NCBI GenBank assembly: GCA_000431975.1
Contig: HF988479.1
Span: 1-35,853, forward strand
Direction of reading: 5' to 3'
Source: Prevotella sp. CAG:924
Lineage (GTDB): Bacteria > Bacteroidota > Bacteroidia > Bacteroidales > Bacteroidaceae
DNA: 35,853 nucleotides
Shown here: positions 23,692 through 32,181 of the stretch, in pieces
Layout: every line of letters begins with the position of its first letter
Position numbering within the stretch: position 1 is the stretch's first letter
The notes under the pieces: generated by a model
Databases searched by the model: none
Told to the model about the DNA's origin: nothing
What the model saw: only the letters and a program-made list of their open reading frames with translations
Made by a program: the position numbers and the translations under genes

Positions 23692-25842
23692 ATGAATTCG
23701 TTTACAAGTTATATTTCCAAGAACACTGGTCTCGACCTTCATGCCGTCGATGCGACGCTGGAGCTGTTGCAGGCCGGTTGCACCATCCCTTTCATCGCCC
23801 GCTACCGCAAGGAGGCTACGGGTGGACTTAACGAAGTGCAGATCGCACAGATCAGCGAGCTGAACGATCGCCTGACGACGCTCGGTAAGCGCAAGGAGAC
23901 CATCCTCAAGACGATTGAGGAGCAGGGCAAGCTCACGCCCGAGCTTAAGGCGAAGATCGAGGCGTCATGGGACCAGACGGAGATCGAGGATCTCTATCTG
24001 CCCTACAAGCCGCGCCGGCGCACGAAGGCACAGATCGCCCGTGAGCTGGGCCTTGAGCCTTTGGCCAACCTGCTCATGTTCCAGCGCGATCCTGCGCCCC
24101 TTCAGGCGGCCAGGCGTTTTGTGAAGGAGGGCGTCGACGATGTTGAGGCTGCCCTGCAGGGCGCGCGCGACATCATTGCCGAGCGGGTGAGCGAGGATCA
24201 GCACGCCCGTCAGAGTGCCCGTGCGGTCTATCAGCGCGACGCGGTGATCTCCAGTCGCGTGGTGAAGAAGAAGGAGGAAGAGGAGGGCGCACAGAAATAT
24301 TCCGATTATTTCTGCTTCAGCGAGGAACTGCGCAAGTGCTCCTCCCATCGTCTCCTGGCCATGCGCCGTGGAGAGGCTGAGGGCTTCCTGCGTGTGACGA
24401 TCTCAGCCGACGACGATGAGATCGCCCGTCGCCTCCATCGCCAGTTCGTGCGCGGTCAGGGACCTTGCCAGCAGCAGGTGGCGATGGCTGTCGACGATGG
24501 TTACGAGCGTCTGCTCCGTCCGTCTATGGAGAATGAGTTCGCGGCCCTGTCGAAAGAGCGTGCCGACGAAGAGGCCATCCGTGTGTTCCGTGAGAACCTG
24601 CGTCAGCTCCTGCTCGCCGCCCCGCTGGGCCAGAAGCGTGTCCTGGGTGTCGATCCGGGCATCCGTACGGGCTGTAAGGTCGTGGCGCTCGACGCGCAGG
24701 GCAATCTGCTCTATCATACGGTGGTCTTTGCCGTTGGCGACCGTGCCAAGGACAACGGTGGCTCCCGGCCTACCGCCTTACAGCAGTTCTCCGACCTGTG
24801 CAGGAAGTTTGGCATAGAGGCCATCGCGGTGGGCAATGGCACCGGCTCGCGTGAGACGGCCGACATCCTCCGCCAGATTCCCGGCGTGCCTACCTATGTG
24901 GTGAGCGAGGACGGAGCGAGCATCTATTCCGCGTCGGAGACAGCCCGCGAGGAGTTTCCCGATGAGGATATCACCGTGCGTGGTGCCGTCAGCATCGGCC
25001 GTCGTCTCATGGACCCGTTGGCTGAGCTGGTGAAGATCGATCCCAAGAGCATTGGTGTCGGCCAGTATCAGCACGATGTCGACCAGCAGGCCTTGAAGCA
25101 TTCGCTCGACCAGACGGTGGAGCTGTGTGTCAACTCCGTCGGTGTCAATCTCAATACGGCGAGCAAGCATCTGCTCACCTATGTCAGCGGACTCGGTCCA
25201 CAGCTGGCTCAGAACATCGTGGACTACCGGCGTGAGCACGGCGCCTTCGCCTCGCGAGCCGAACTGCGCAAGGTGCCCCGCCTTGGACCGGTGGCTTTCC
25301 AGCAGTGTGCCGGCTTCCTCCGCATCCCCGGTGCTAGGAACCCGCTCGATGCTTCCGCCGTCCACCCCGAACGCTATAAGCTGGTGGAGCAGATGGCCCG
25401 CGACAACGGGTGCACGGTCACCGATCTGATGAATGACCCGCAGGCGCGCAAGCGCATCGACATCCAACGCTATGTCACCAAGGAGGTTGGCTTGCCGACG
25501 CTCCGCGACATCATGCAGGAGCTGGAGAAGCCCGGACGCGACCCGCGTGCCCAGATAGAGACCTTCGAGTTCGATCCCCGGGTGCATACCGTCGACGATC
25601 TCGTCCCCGGCATGGAGCTTCCCGGTATCGTGACCAACATCACCAACTTCGGGGCCTTTGTCGACATCGGCGTCCATCAGGATGGCTTGGTTCATATCTC
25701 TCAGATCGCCGACCGTTTTGTCCGCGACATCAACAGCGTCATCCATCTCCATCAGCAGGTGAGGGTACGGGTCCTCGAGGTGGACCATCGCCGTCACCGT
25801 ATATCGCTGACCATGCGCAAGGCGAAGAAGGACCGCTCGTAA
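23692..25842 (+). CDS. tex: Tex family RNA-binding transcription accessory protein
   Basis: This protein of about 716 residues is collinear with Tex/YhgF. It has an N-terminal helical region (TGLDLHAVDATLELLQAGCTIPFIARYRKEATGG, the family hallmark). A YqgF/RNase H-like domain begins near 318 (KRVLGVDPGIRTGCKVV). Helix-hairpin-helix motifs lie around 490-560 (NTASKHLLTYVSGLGPQLAQNIVDYR), and a C-terminal S1 domain around 637-710 (PGIVTNITNFGAFVDIGVHQDGLVHISQ). Tex binds nucleic acid and is linked to transcription elongation in other bacteria. A start at 23680 (MIIP upstream of MNSF) is also possible. Confidence 0.96.
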   Translation: MNSFTSYISKNTGLDLHAVDATLELLQAGCTIPFIARYRKEATGGLNEVQIAQISELNDRLTTLGKRKETILKTIEEQGKLTPELKAKIEASWDQTEIEDLYLPYKPRRRTKAQIARELGLEPLANLLMFQRDPAPLQAARRFVKEGVDDVEAALQGARDIIAERVSEDQHARQSARAVYQRDAVISSRVVKKKEEEEGAQKYSDYFCFSEELRKCSSHRLLAMRRGEAEGFLRVTISADDDEIARRLHRQFVRGQGPCQQQVAMAVDDGYERLLRPSMENEFAALSKERADEEAIRVFRENLRQLLLAAPLGQKRVLGVDPGIRTGCKVVALDAQGNLLYHTVVFAVGDRAKDNGGSRPTALQQFSDLCRKFGIEAIAVGNGTGSRETADILRQIPGVPTYVVSEDGASIYSASETAREEFPDEDITVRGAVSIGRRLMDPLAELVKIDPKSIGVGQYQHDVDQQALKHSLDQTVELCVNSVGVNLNTASKHLLTYVSGLGPQLAQNIVDYRREHGAFASRAELRKVPRLGPVAFQQCAGFLRIPGARNPLDASAVHPERYKLVEQMARDNGCTVTDLMNDPQARKRIDIQRYVTKEVGLPTLRDIMQELEKPGRDPRAQIETFEFDPRVHTVDDLVPGMELPGIVTNITNFGAFVDIGVHQDGLVHISQIADRFVRDINSVIHLHQQVRVRVLEVDHRRHRISLTMRKAKKDRS

Positions 25843-26037
25843 GCCCGTCCTCCGTCTTGCGCTGTGTGCTTGTCCGTGATGGTGCGGTCGGCACGTGAAT
25901 GTCTGGGATTGTCCTGCCTGTAGGTCCGTACGATGATGGAAGGCTTCCCTACGGACCATCCGACGACAGTACGGATCCCAGGAATTCCTACTGTGATCGG
26001 GATGAGAAGCGATGAATGATGCCTGGTGTGATGAGGA

Positions 26038-26055
26038 TGCGGACAATAAGCCGCA
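26038..26055. promoter_or_regulatory. Palindromic operator 1 upstream of the Fic gene
   Basis: TGCGG-N8-CCGCA is a perfect 5-base palindrome with an 8-base spacer. Its geometry is the same as the second copy 23 bases downstream. Confidence 0.55.
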
Positions 26056-26058
26056 AAA

Positions 26059-26092
26059 TTTGCGGTTAATTATCCGCAAAGATGTATATTTG
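26059..26092 (+). promoter_or_regulatory. Promoter of the Fic gene
   Basis: TTTG at 26059-26062 and TATATTTG at 26085-26092 form a Bacteroidetes -33/-7 pair 22 bases apart. Transcription would begin near 26099, so the usable ATG is at 26111. Confidence 0.65.
26061..26078. promoter_or_regulatory. Palindromic operator 2, overlapping the Fic promoter
   Basis: TGCGG-N8-CCGCA extends to 7-base arms (TTTGCGG at 26059, CCGCAAA to 26080). It occupies the promoter spacer, so a protein bound here would block RNA polymerase. Confidence 0.6.
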
Positions 26093-26110
26093 CAAAAAAT
26101 AATATTGCCT

Positions 26111-27235
26111 ATGTATATCTATGAACATAAGGAATGGCCTCATTTCTCGTGGAACAAAGAACTTGTTGGCGAGGAACTAAATAAAGTACACAAGGCTGTG
26201 GGCTATCTGATGGGGCGTCTTAGCGTAATAGGCTTTGATGATAAGATGTCTGCGGTGGTGGAATCAATCTCCCATGACATTGTAGCATCATCCGAAATTG
26301 AAGGGGTGGAATTGAACAACGAGCAGGTGCGTTCATCGGTAGCCCGCAAACTGGGAATATCATTACAGGGGTCGACGGAATCTTCCCATTATATTGACGG
26401 AGTTGTGGAGATGGCGCTAGATGCCACCATTAATTTCAAAGCACCTCTCACCCACGAAAGACTCTTCGGTTGGCATAACTGCCTGTTCCCTACAGGATGG
26501 AGCGGTTCTGTGAAAATAGACGTTGCCCAGTATCGGAGTGGAGCGATGAAAGTCGTCTCAGGAATGTTCGGTCGGGAAAAGGTGCATTATGTAGCACCTG
26601 CTCCTGAGAAAATAAACGAAGAGATGAATCGGTTTCTTGACTGGTTCAATTCAGATGCCCATAACGGCTATGTAAAATCAGCCATAGCCCATTTGTGGTT
26701 TGTCAGTATTCATCCGTTTGATGACGGAAACGGACGAATAGGACGAGCCATTGCAGACATGGCTCTCTCACAGGCTGAGAATTCACAAATGCGCTTCTTC
26801 AGTATCTCTCATCAAATCAATAAGGACAAAAAACAATATTATGACATATTAGAGAAAACGCAAAAAGGAGACTGCGATATTACCGAATGGATCATCTGGT
26901 ATCTTGACTGTTTGCTCCGTTCTGTAGAACAGTCCGATGAGATCTTGTCGAGAGTTCTAAATAAGGCCATATTCTGGCAAAATCATGCTGAAGTTATTCT
27001 GTCTGAGCGACAACGTGAAGTGTTGAATGTGTATCTGGACGGTTATCCCGGCAAACTGACAGCCAAGAACTGGGCTAAGCGTGTAAAGGTATCATCCGAT
27101 ACGGCAGCACGTGATATTAAGGATTTGATAGAGAAAGGAATTCTGGTTCCGCAACAGGGCCGTGTTCGTGACGTATTCTATGGAATACGGTGCAGCGACT
27201 CTATAATTGTCATTCCTATGCCAGAAGAGTTATAG
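26111..27235 (+). CDS. Fic family protein with N-terminal DUF4172 and C-terminal winged helix
   Basis: This protein of 374 residues starts at 26111, because the promoter excludes an upstream in-frame ATG at 26012. The DUF4172 segment begins YIYEHKEWPHFSW. An inhibitory-helix motif S60-xxx-E64-G65 (SSEIEG) precedes the Fic core, whose active site HPFDDGNGRIGR starts at H201 and is complete. A C-terminal helix-turn-helix (about 297-365, including LTAKNWAKRVKVSSDTAARDIKDL) should bind DNA. Fic enzymes usually transfer AMP to Thr/Ser/Tyr of a target protein. The inhibitory motif suggests an autoinhibited state, and the HTH together with the operators suggests autoregulation. The target is unknown. 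Confidence 0.92.
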   Translation: MYIYEHKEWPHFSWNKELVGEELNKVHKAVGYLMGRLSVIGFDDKMSAVVESISHDIVASSEIEGVELNNEQVRSSVARKLGISLQGSTESSHYIDGVVEMALDATINFKAPLTHERLFGWHNCLFPTGWSGSVKIDVAQYRSGAMKVVSGMFGREKVHYVAPAPEKINEEMNRFLDWFNSDAHNGYVKSAIAHLWFVSIHPFDDGNGRIGRAIADMALSQAENSQMRFFSISHQINKDKKQYYDILEKTQKGDCDITEWIIWYLDCLLRSVEQSDEILSRVLNKAIFWQNHAEVILSERQREVLNVYLDGYPGKLTAKNWAKRVKVSSDTAARDIKDLIEKGILVPQQGRVRDVFYGIRCSDSIIVIPMPEEL

Positions 27236-27272
27236 TTATTTTTATCCTGCATTTTAACGAAAATACAAAAAC

Positions 27273-27431
27273 ATGGCAAAAATTCTAAGTGTTGATAATC
27301 TGCTAAAGATGCCTCTGGTTATTCCTAATTATCAGAGGCCATATAAGTGGACAACGCAAAACATAGACGCATTACTGAACGATATTTCAGATGCAATAAA
27401 TGATTACCAAAAATACAATTTTAAATACTGA
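27273..27431 (+). pseudogene. DUF262 (GmrSD-like) gene remnant
   Basis: A 52-codon frame begins MAKILSVDNLLKM and contains PNYQRPYKWTTQNIDALLNDI. This is the N-terminal hallmark (PxYQRPYxW) of DUF262 proteins, which include the GmrS/GmrD modification-dependent endonucleases. Normal members have several hundred residues, so only the extreme N-terminus remains before a TGA. The frame starts 37 bases after the Fic stop. The following 300 bases do not continue the domain in any frame I can recognise, so this looks like a deletion scar and not a point frameshift. Confidence 0.8.
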
Positions 27432-27727
27432 TACTGTTCCCAAAAGTGCGTCTGATAAATCGAAAAAGGGGCCGGTACTTGCGTATCAGTCTGAAAGCTT
27501 TCGCATTTGGAAGTGATAGCCTTGTCTATGACAGTGATAGTTGAAACGGAGAGCATTGACAGCGAGAAATATATTGCGTGGTAATTAATTTTTTAGAAAA
27601 GTATTCGAGTTTTTATGACAGTCTCTATAGTATACCAAAGAGTTGCTTAATGTTTGTATAGTAAGATAAAACAATTTATGGTTAGCAAAGAATCTTTTTA
27701 AAACTATATGATCTCATAAAAAATATG
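27432..27727. other. Spacer between the DUF262 remnant and the four-gene cassette
   Basis: No complete gene is visible. A short open stretch of 38 codons in another frame (27428-27541) has no recognised family. Base composition falls from mixed to strongly AT-rich across this spacer, so the recombination boundary probably lies here. Confidence 0.45.
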
Positions 27728-27735
27728 TAACTTTG
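27728..27735 (+). promoter_or_regulatory. -7 promoter element of the four-gene cassette
   Basis: TAACTTTG is a full match to TAnnTTTG, 25 bases before the first ATG at 27761. The -33 region is only T-rich (around 27695). Confidence 0.65.
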
Positions 27736-27760
27736 TAGCTATATATAACTCAATAATAAA

Positions 27761-28933
27761 ATGGGCAAATTATTGAAATATATCGCAGAAGAAACGCAAG
27801 GGGCTTGCTTTACCTCATTTAAATACTGTTATGATACAATAGCTACGCCAACTATAGAATATGGTGGAGCAGAAAAGGAATACATTAATTTGAAAGAGTA
27901 TGCTGAGGATGTTCACGATCCTAATCCAAGGGATATGCGTCAAAGGGCCACAATACTCTTGAAAGGTGCACCATTGTTCAAATATTTCTTGGATGGCTCT
28001 CGTCGAGTATATAAAGTTGATGATATACAATATGATAAAAAGGTTTTTCCAATCGTAAGTGGGCAAATATCTGTAGCATGTTGTTGCAGAGATATGAATG
28101 ATGATAATACATTTAAAAGTTTTCATCATGTTTTTGAAGAGTCTTACCCTGTTCTCTGTTTACCTGTAACAGCTAATGGTGAAGGTATAGATAATCATAT
28201 ATTTTTTCGTAATCTTTGCAATAAGTTGAATGGGCTTCAGCAAATGAAAAATGCAGGGATTCAATTGGAAAAAATCTTATATTATCCAACTAAACTTGAG
28301 AGGCATGAAACTTTTGAGAATAAGGGTATTGCAAAGATACAAGATGAAATGATAGAATGTGAGAAACGTATAGTTTCACATCTTGTGAGTAAGAATCTTT
28401 TAAATCAAGATAACTATCTCATTAAAGATGGTTCTATTCAATATAAACCTATGAAAACAGGTGATTTTAGGGAACTTGCACATATTCGAAATAATTACCG
28501 TCATGTTATAGGCGTCTCAAAAAAGTTTAATCCGAACTTAATGAAAGATAATAAAGACCAGAGTAGTGCTGGTCAAATAGCTAGACTACCACTTTATCAT
28601 CGAACTCCTGCATTTCTTTGGAATCCTGGTGAACAATGGGGGAATGTGAATTTTGCTATTTGGTATGTCAGAATTCGAGATATAGGCAAAACAGAATCTC
28701 CGTATGCAGGTATTCTTAAAGTAGAGAAAATGCTTATGACAGGGAAAGAAGCAGAATATGGTTTGTCTACAGATGAAATAGATACGATCACAGCCAATCT
28801 TATTAACGAGCGTAATCCTGTATGTTATGGGACAGACGCAAGGTGGGCAAATCATCTTTACCCAGTCTATATGACAGAGTGTTATTGTAAAAGTCGTTTT
28901 AAAAGTGATTATTATTTTTTGAATTTATTTTAA
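27761..28933 (+). CDS. NurA-like nuclease, cassette gene 1
   Basis: This 390-residue protein has the spaced acidic motifs of the NurA nuclease fold: FLDGSRR with D78, a second DG at D223 (LIKDGSI), then a conserved lysine in HVIGVSKKF (K254), an arginine-containing strand WYVRIRD (about 301-307), and a C-terminal helix with H365 (RWANHLYPVY). In archaea NurA is a 5'-3' exonuclease/endonuclease driven by the HerA motor in DNA end processing. The next gene, 4 bases downstream, encodes a HerA-like ATPase, which strongly supports the assignment. Overall similarity is visible only in the motifs. The protein is strongly AT-coded, unlike genes before 27000. Confidence 0.75.
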   Translation: MGKLLKYIAEETQGACFTSFKYCYDTIATPTIEYGGAEKEYINLKEYAEDVHDPNPRDMRQRATILLKGAPLFKYFLDGSRRVYKVDDIQYDKKVFPIVSGQISVACCCRDMNDDNTFKSFHHVFEESYPVLCLPVTANGEGIDNHIFFRNLCNKLNGLQQMKNAGIQLEKILYYPTKLERHETFENKGIAKIQDEMIECEKRIVSHLVSKNLLNQDNYLIKDGSIQYKPMKTGDFRELAHIRNNYRHVIGVSKKFNPNLMKDNKDQSSAGQIARLPLYHRTPAFLWNPGEQWGNVNFAIWYVRIRDIGKTESPYAGILKVEKMLMTGKEAEYGLSTDEIDTITANLINERNPVCYGTDARWANHLYPVYMTECYCKSRFKSDYYFLNLF

Positions 28934-28937
28934 AACT

Positions 28938-30602
28938 ATGGATATAATAGGAAAAGTTATAGCTACAGAAAAGCAACCTTCAACAATAGAAAACTTTACG
29001 TTCTGGACTAAAAAGGATCTGAAACTAAGACCTTTTGATGTTGTAGTGGTAGAACATGTCAATGATTCAAGAACATTTGGCGTCATTGAGGAAATTTCCC
29101 ATATGACAGATTCTCCAAGTGCGTTATCTAGTTTTATATCAAGTGATTTTGGTGATATAGAGTCCAAGTCATATACAGAACGCATAGGTATGAATTATGT
29201 AAGATGTAAAGTCGTTGGTAATGATAAGGATGTATATATACCTGTTCAAGAAGGAAAGAATGTGTATTTAGCTACAGCTGCAGAAATCAAAATGGCACTT
29301 GGATTGGATCAAGTAAAAAATCCTATTCCTGCAGGTTATATAAAGATGTATGAGGGTGAAAATGAACAGATATTACCAGTAAATTTTAATTCTCATTTTT
29401 TGATTGGTCCAGAAGGAGCGCATTTAAATATTTCTGGTATATCTGGATTGGCATCAAAAACTTCGTATGCAATGTTCTTAATGAAAGCTATTCAAGATGT
29501 TGCAATGAAAAATAATAAAGAGTCTGTAGCCTTTGTTATGATGAATGTTAAAGGTACGGATTTGTTGAAAATAGACGAAATGAACCAACGTAAAGATGAG
29601 TTGGAAAAGATAAAAAAAGTTTATGATATATTAGGAATGGAAATGTCGGCTTTTAAACAAGTAAGTTATTATTATCCATATTCTAAAGATTTTACATCGT
29701 ATACTTACGAGAAGCAGTCAATCATCCAGGATCGCTTGCAAGCAAAAAAGGCATTTCAGTATAAGTATTTGTTTGAGACAGATGAAGATAAAGAATGTTT
29801 AGATCTTTTATTTGCTAACGTGGATGATCCCAATGATACAATAGAATCTATCATAAACTTTATAATTTCAAATGGAGGAAATTTTAAAGGGGTTGAATGT
29901 TGGGAAGATTTTAAACAAAGTCTTTGGGAGCAAACTCAAAGTCAAGGTAAAGGTACAGGAGCTGGAAGAGAAATCTCAGTTCTGAGTTGGCGTAAGTTTT
30001 ATAGACTTTTCAACAAAAGCTTTCAGAAATGCCGACAGATGTTTACAGAAAAATTGGGAAGTGATGGGAAGAGTGTTCGACTGAGAGATAAAATAGCTCA
30101 GATTAAGAAAAATGATGTAATGGTAATTGATATAGCAAAATTAGATGAAGAATCTCAAGGATTTGTATTTGGAGATGTTATGCGTGCTGTATATAATCTA
30201 AAACTAGGTTCATCACGTTCTGATGAAGATATACCAGATAGAATCGTTATTTTTATTGATGAGTTGAATAAATATGCTTCTAATGATGTTCCAAAGACAT
30301 CTCCGATTTTACGTCAACTGCTTGATATAACCGAACGTGGACGTTCCTTGGGTATAGTCTTGTTTGGAGCGGAGCAGTTCGTGAGTGATATTCACAAACG
30401 AGTAAAAGGAAATTGTGCTACACAAGCATTTGGGCGTACGAATGCTATAGAGATTACAAAAGAGGATTTCCGCTTTGTTCCTCAAGTCTATAAAACGATG
30501 TTAACTCGACAAAAACAAGGTGAATATATTATTCAGAATCCAGTATTCCGTTCAATGTTAAATATAAATTTCCCTTTACCAATATATAAGTATTATGAAT
30601 GA
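28938..30602 (+). CDS. HerA/FtsK-superfamily ATPase (DUF87-like), cassette gene 2
   Basis: This 554-residue protein has an N-terminal HAS-barrel-like region (about 1-130, IIGKVIATEKQPST...FDVVVVEH). Next is a P-loop ATPase with an unusual Walker A, GISGLASKTS (167-176, catalytic K174), in which Ser replaces the last Gly. Walker B IVIFIDE (436-442) ends in D441-E442, and a likely arginine-finger/sensor region follows (ERGRSLGIVLFGAEQ, 466-480). Family members form hexameric DNA pumps. The gene follows the NurA-like gene by 4 bases and overlaps the next gene by 8, so it is part of one translationally coupled operon. It is probably the DNA-translocating motor of the system. Confidence 0.88.
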   Translation: MDIIGKVIATEKQPSTIENFTFWTKKDLKLRPFDVVVVEHVNDSRTFGVIEEISHMTDSPSALSSFISSDFGDIESKSYTERIGMNYVRCKVVGNDKDVYIPVQEGKNVYLATAAEIKMALGLDQVKNPIPAGYIKMYEGENEQILPVNFNSHFLIGPEGAHLNISGISGLASKTSYAMFLMKAIQDVAMKNNKESVAFVMMNVKGTDLLKIDEMNQRKDELEKIKKVYDILGMEMSAFKQVSYYYPYSKDFTSYTYEKQSIIQDRLQAKKAFQYKYLFETDEDKECLDLLFANVDDPNDTIESIINFIISNGGNFKGVECWEDFKQSLWEQTQSQGKGTGAGREISVLSWRKFYRLFNKSFQKCRQMFTEKLGSDGKSVRLRDKIAQIKKNDVMVIDIAKLDEESQGFVFGDVMRAVYNLKLGSSRSDEDIPDRIVIFIDELNKYASNDVPKTSPILRQLLDITERGRSLGIVLFGAEQFVSDIHKRVKGNCATQAFGRTNAIEITKEDFRFVPQVYKTMLTRQKQGEYIIQNPVFRSMLNINFPLPIYKYYE

Positions 30603-32181
30603 ACAAATAAATACGACTCCACAAATAGGAAAAGATGTCATTGAGTCTTTGACACTTGGAATGTATGAGGATTGTAGATTTATCTACAGAGAATATATTC
30701 AAAATGCAGCTGATGCAGTGGATAAAGCCATAGAATGTAATCTCCTTAAAAAAGGAGAGGAGGCCATCCATGTACGAATAGATAAGGATAATAGAAGTAT
30801 ATCTGTTCAAGATAATGCTACCGGAATTCCTCAAGAAAAAGTAATGTCTATTTTACGAAATATTGCACATTCTACTAAAAAACGAGGAGAAGATAAAGGT
30901 TTCCGTGGCATAGGTCGTTTAGGAGGACTTGGTTATTGTTCTAAGTTGATTTTTGAAACTTCATATTATGGAGAATCGGTAAAGTCAATAATGACATGGG
31001 ATGCCGATTTGTTGAAATCTATTATTAATGATCGAGAAGATAAAGAGGAGGCAACAGAAGTCCTTGCAAAAGTAACGAATTTGGAGACAAAGAGTGAAAA
31101 TGTTGATGCTCACTATTTTAATGTGATTATGAAGGATGTTTCATTAGATGATTTGCTTGATGTAGAAAGCGTAACAGATTATTTGTCTATGGTCGCTCCT
31201 GTAGATATTTCATCACGTTTCATCTTTCGTCAAAAGATAAATGACTTTAAAAAAGAAAATGGATTAGTAGTTGATACATATAATATATTTGTTAATGATG
31301 ATCAAATTTATAAACCATATACTAGTGTCATTTACGATGAAGGTAATGGAGGAAAAAAGAAAGTTGATGATATCGTTGATGTGAAATTTTTGTTGGAGAA
31401 AGATGATAATGGTTCTATTATTTATTGGGGATGGTATTCTATCTCAACATTGAGGGGACAGATGAAGCCTCAGAATCTTGCTAGAGGTATACGTTTACGA
31501 AAGGAGAATATTCAAATAGGAGATGAAGAAATATGTAAGAAATTCTTTACAAAAACAGAAGACCAAAGATTTTCATTTTATTATTTCGGTGAAATTCATG
31601 CTGTTAGTAAAGGATTAATACCTAATTCTAGACGAGATTATTTTGCAGAAAGCAAGGAATGTGTTGAGTTCGAGCAAAAAATTCGCCAAGATTTCCTTAA
31701 GCTAAAGGACCTTTGTTATGATGCTCAAAAGTTACGTTCAAGTACATCTACTATAAAAAAAGCGGAAGAATTACGAGCAACTATTCAGAATAAAGAAAAA
31801 AATGGCTATACAAGTCAAATGGAACGGGATGATTTACATCATCGCTTGGAAGAACAGGAGAAAAAGGAAGAACAGGCTCAAAAACAATTGGCAAAAGTAA
31901 AAGATAAGATTTCTTCAAAAGATTCCCCTTTAAAATCAGTTCTTAATAAGTTTGAAACATCAATTTCAACGAATAAACACCCTGAGAACAATTCCGGGCA
32001 AGTTCCAGGTGGCGTGGAACCTAAAACTAGATATAGGACGGATAAACCTATCTATTCTAGATATTCAAAAAGCGAAAAGAAATTGATAGGCAAAATTTAT
32101 ACAGCAATTAGTAATGCTATTGCAGATGAACGTTTGCGTGAAGCACTTATTAGTAATATTGAAGAGCAAATAACAAAATGA
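30595..32181 (+). CDS. Hsp90-like GHKL ATPase, cassette gene 3
   Basis: This 528-residue protein has a GHKL ATP-binding domain in the first ~220 residues: EYIQNAADAVD with E33, N37 and D40; the DxGxG-equivalent written DNATG (73-77); and the glycine lid GFRGIGRLGGLG (102-113). This arrangement is closest to the Hsp90 and MutL-like branch, not to histidine kinases, since no phospho-acceptor His domain precedes it. A middle domain (about 220-370) leads to a charged coiled coil (about 378-440), a Ser/Lys-rich linker and a short helical end. Such ATPases often act as ATP-driven clamps. The gene overlaps its neighbours by 8 and 4 bases. Confidence 0.85.
   Translation: MNEQINTTPQIGKDVIESLTLGMYEDCRFIYREYIQNAADAVDKAIECNLLKKGEEAIHVRIDKDNRSISVQDNATGIPQEKVMSILRNIAHSTKKRGEDKGFRGIGRLGGLGYCSKLIFETSYYGESVKSIMTWDADLLKSIINDREDKEEATEVLAKVTNLETKSENVDAHYFNVIMKDVSLDDLLDVESVTDYLSMVAPVDISSRFIFRQKINDFKKENGLVVDTYNIFVNDDQIYKPYTSVIYDEGNGGKKKVDDIVDVKFLLEKDDNGSIIYWGWYSISTLRGQMKPQNLARGIRLRKENIQIGDEEICKKFFTKTEDQRFSFYYFGEIHAVSKGLIPNSRRDYFAESKECVEFEQKIRQDFLKLKDLCYDAQKLRSSTSTIKKAEELRATIQNKEKNGYTSQMERDDLHHRLEEQEKKEEQAQKQLAKVKDKISSKDSPLKSVLNKFETSISTNKHPENNSGQVPGGVEPKTRYRTDKPIYSRYSKSEKKLIGKIYTAISNAIADERLREALISNIEEQITK

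Noticed and set aside
26012..26110. Upstream ATG for the Fic gene (33 extra residues)
   Set aside because: The extra residues would be read from the operator/promoter region; TATATTTG at 26085-26092 puts the transcript start after this ATG.
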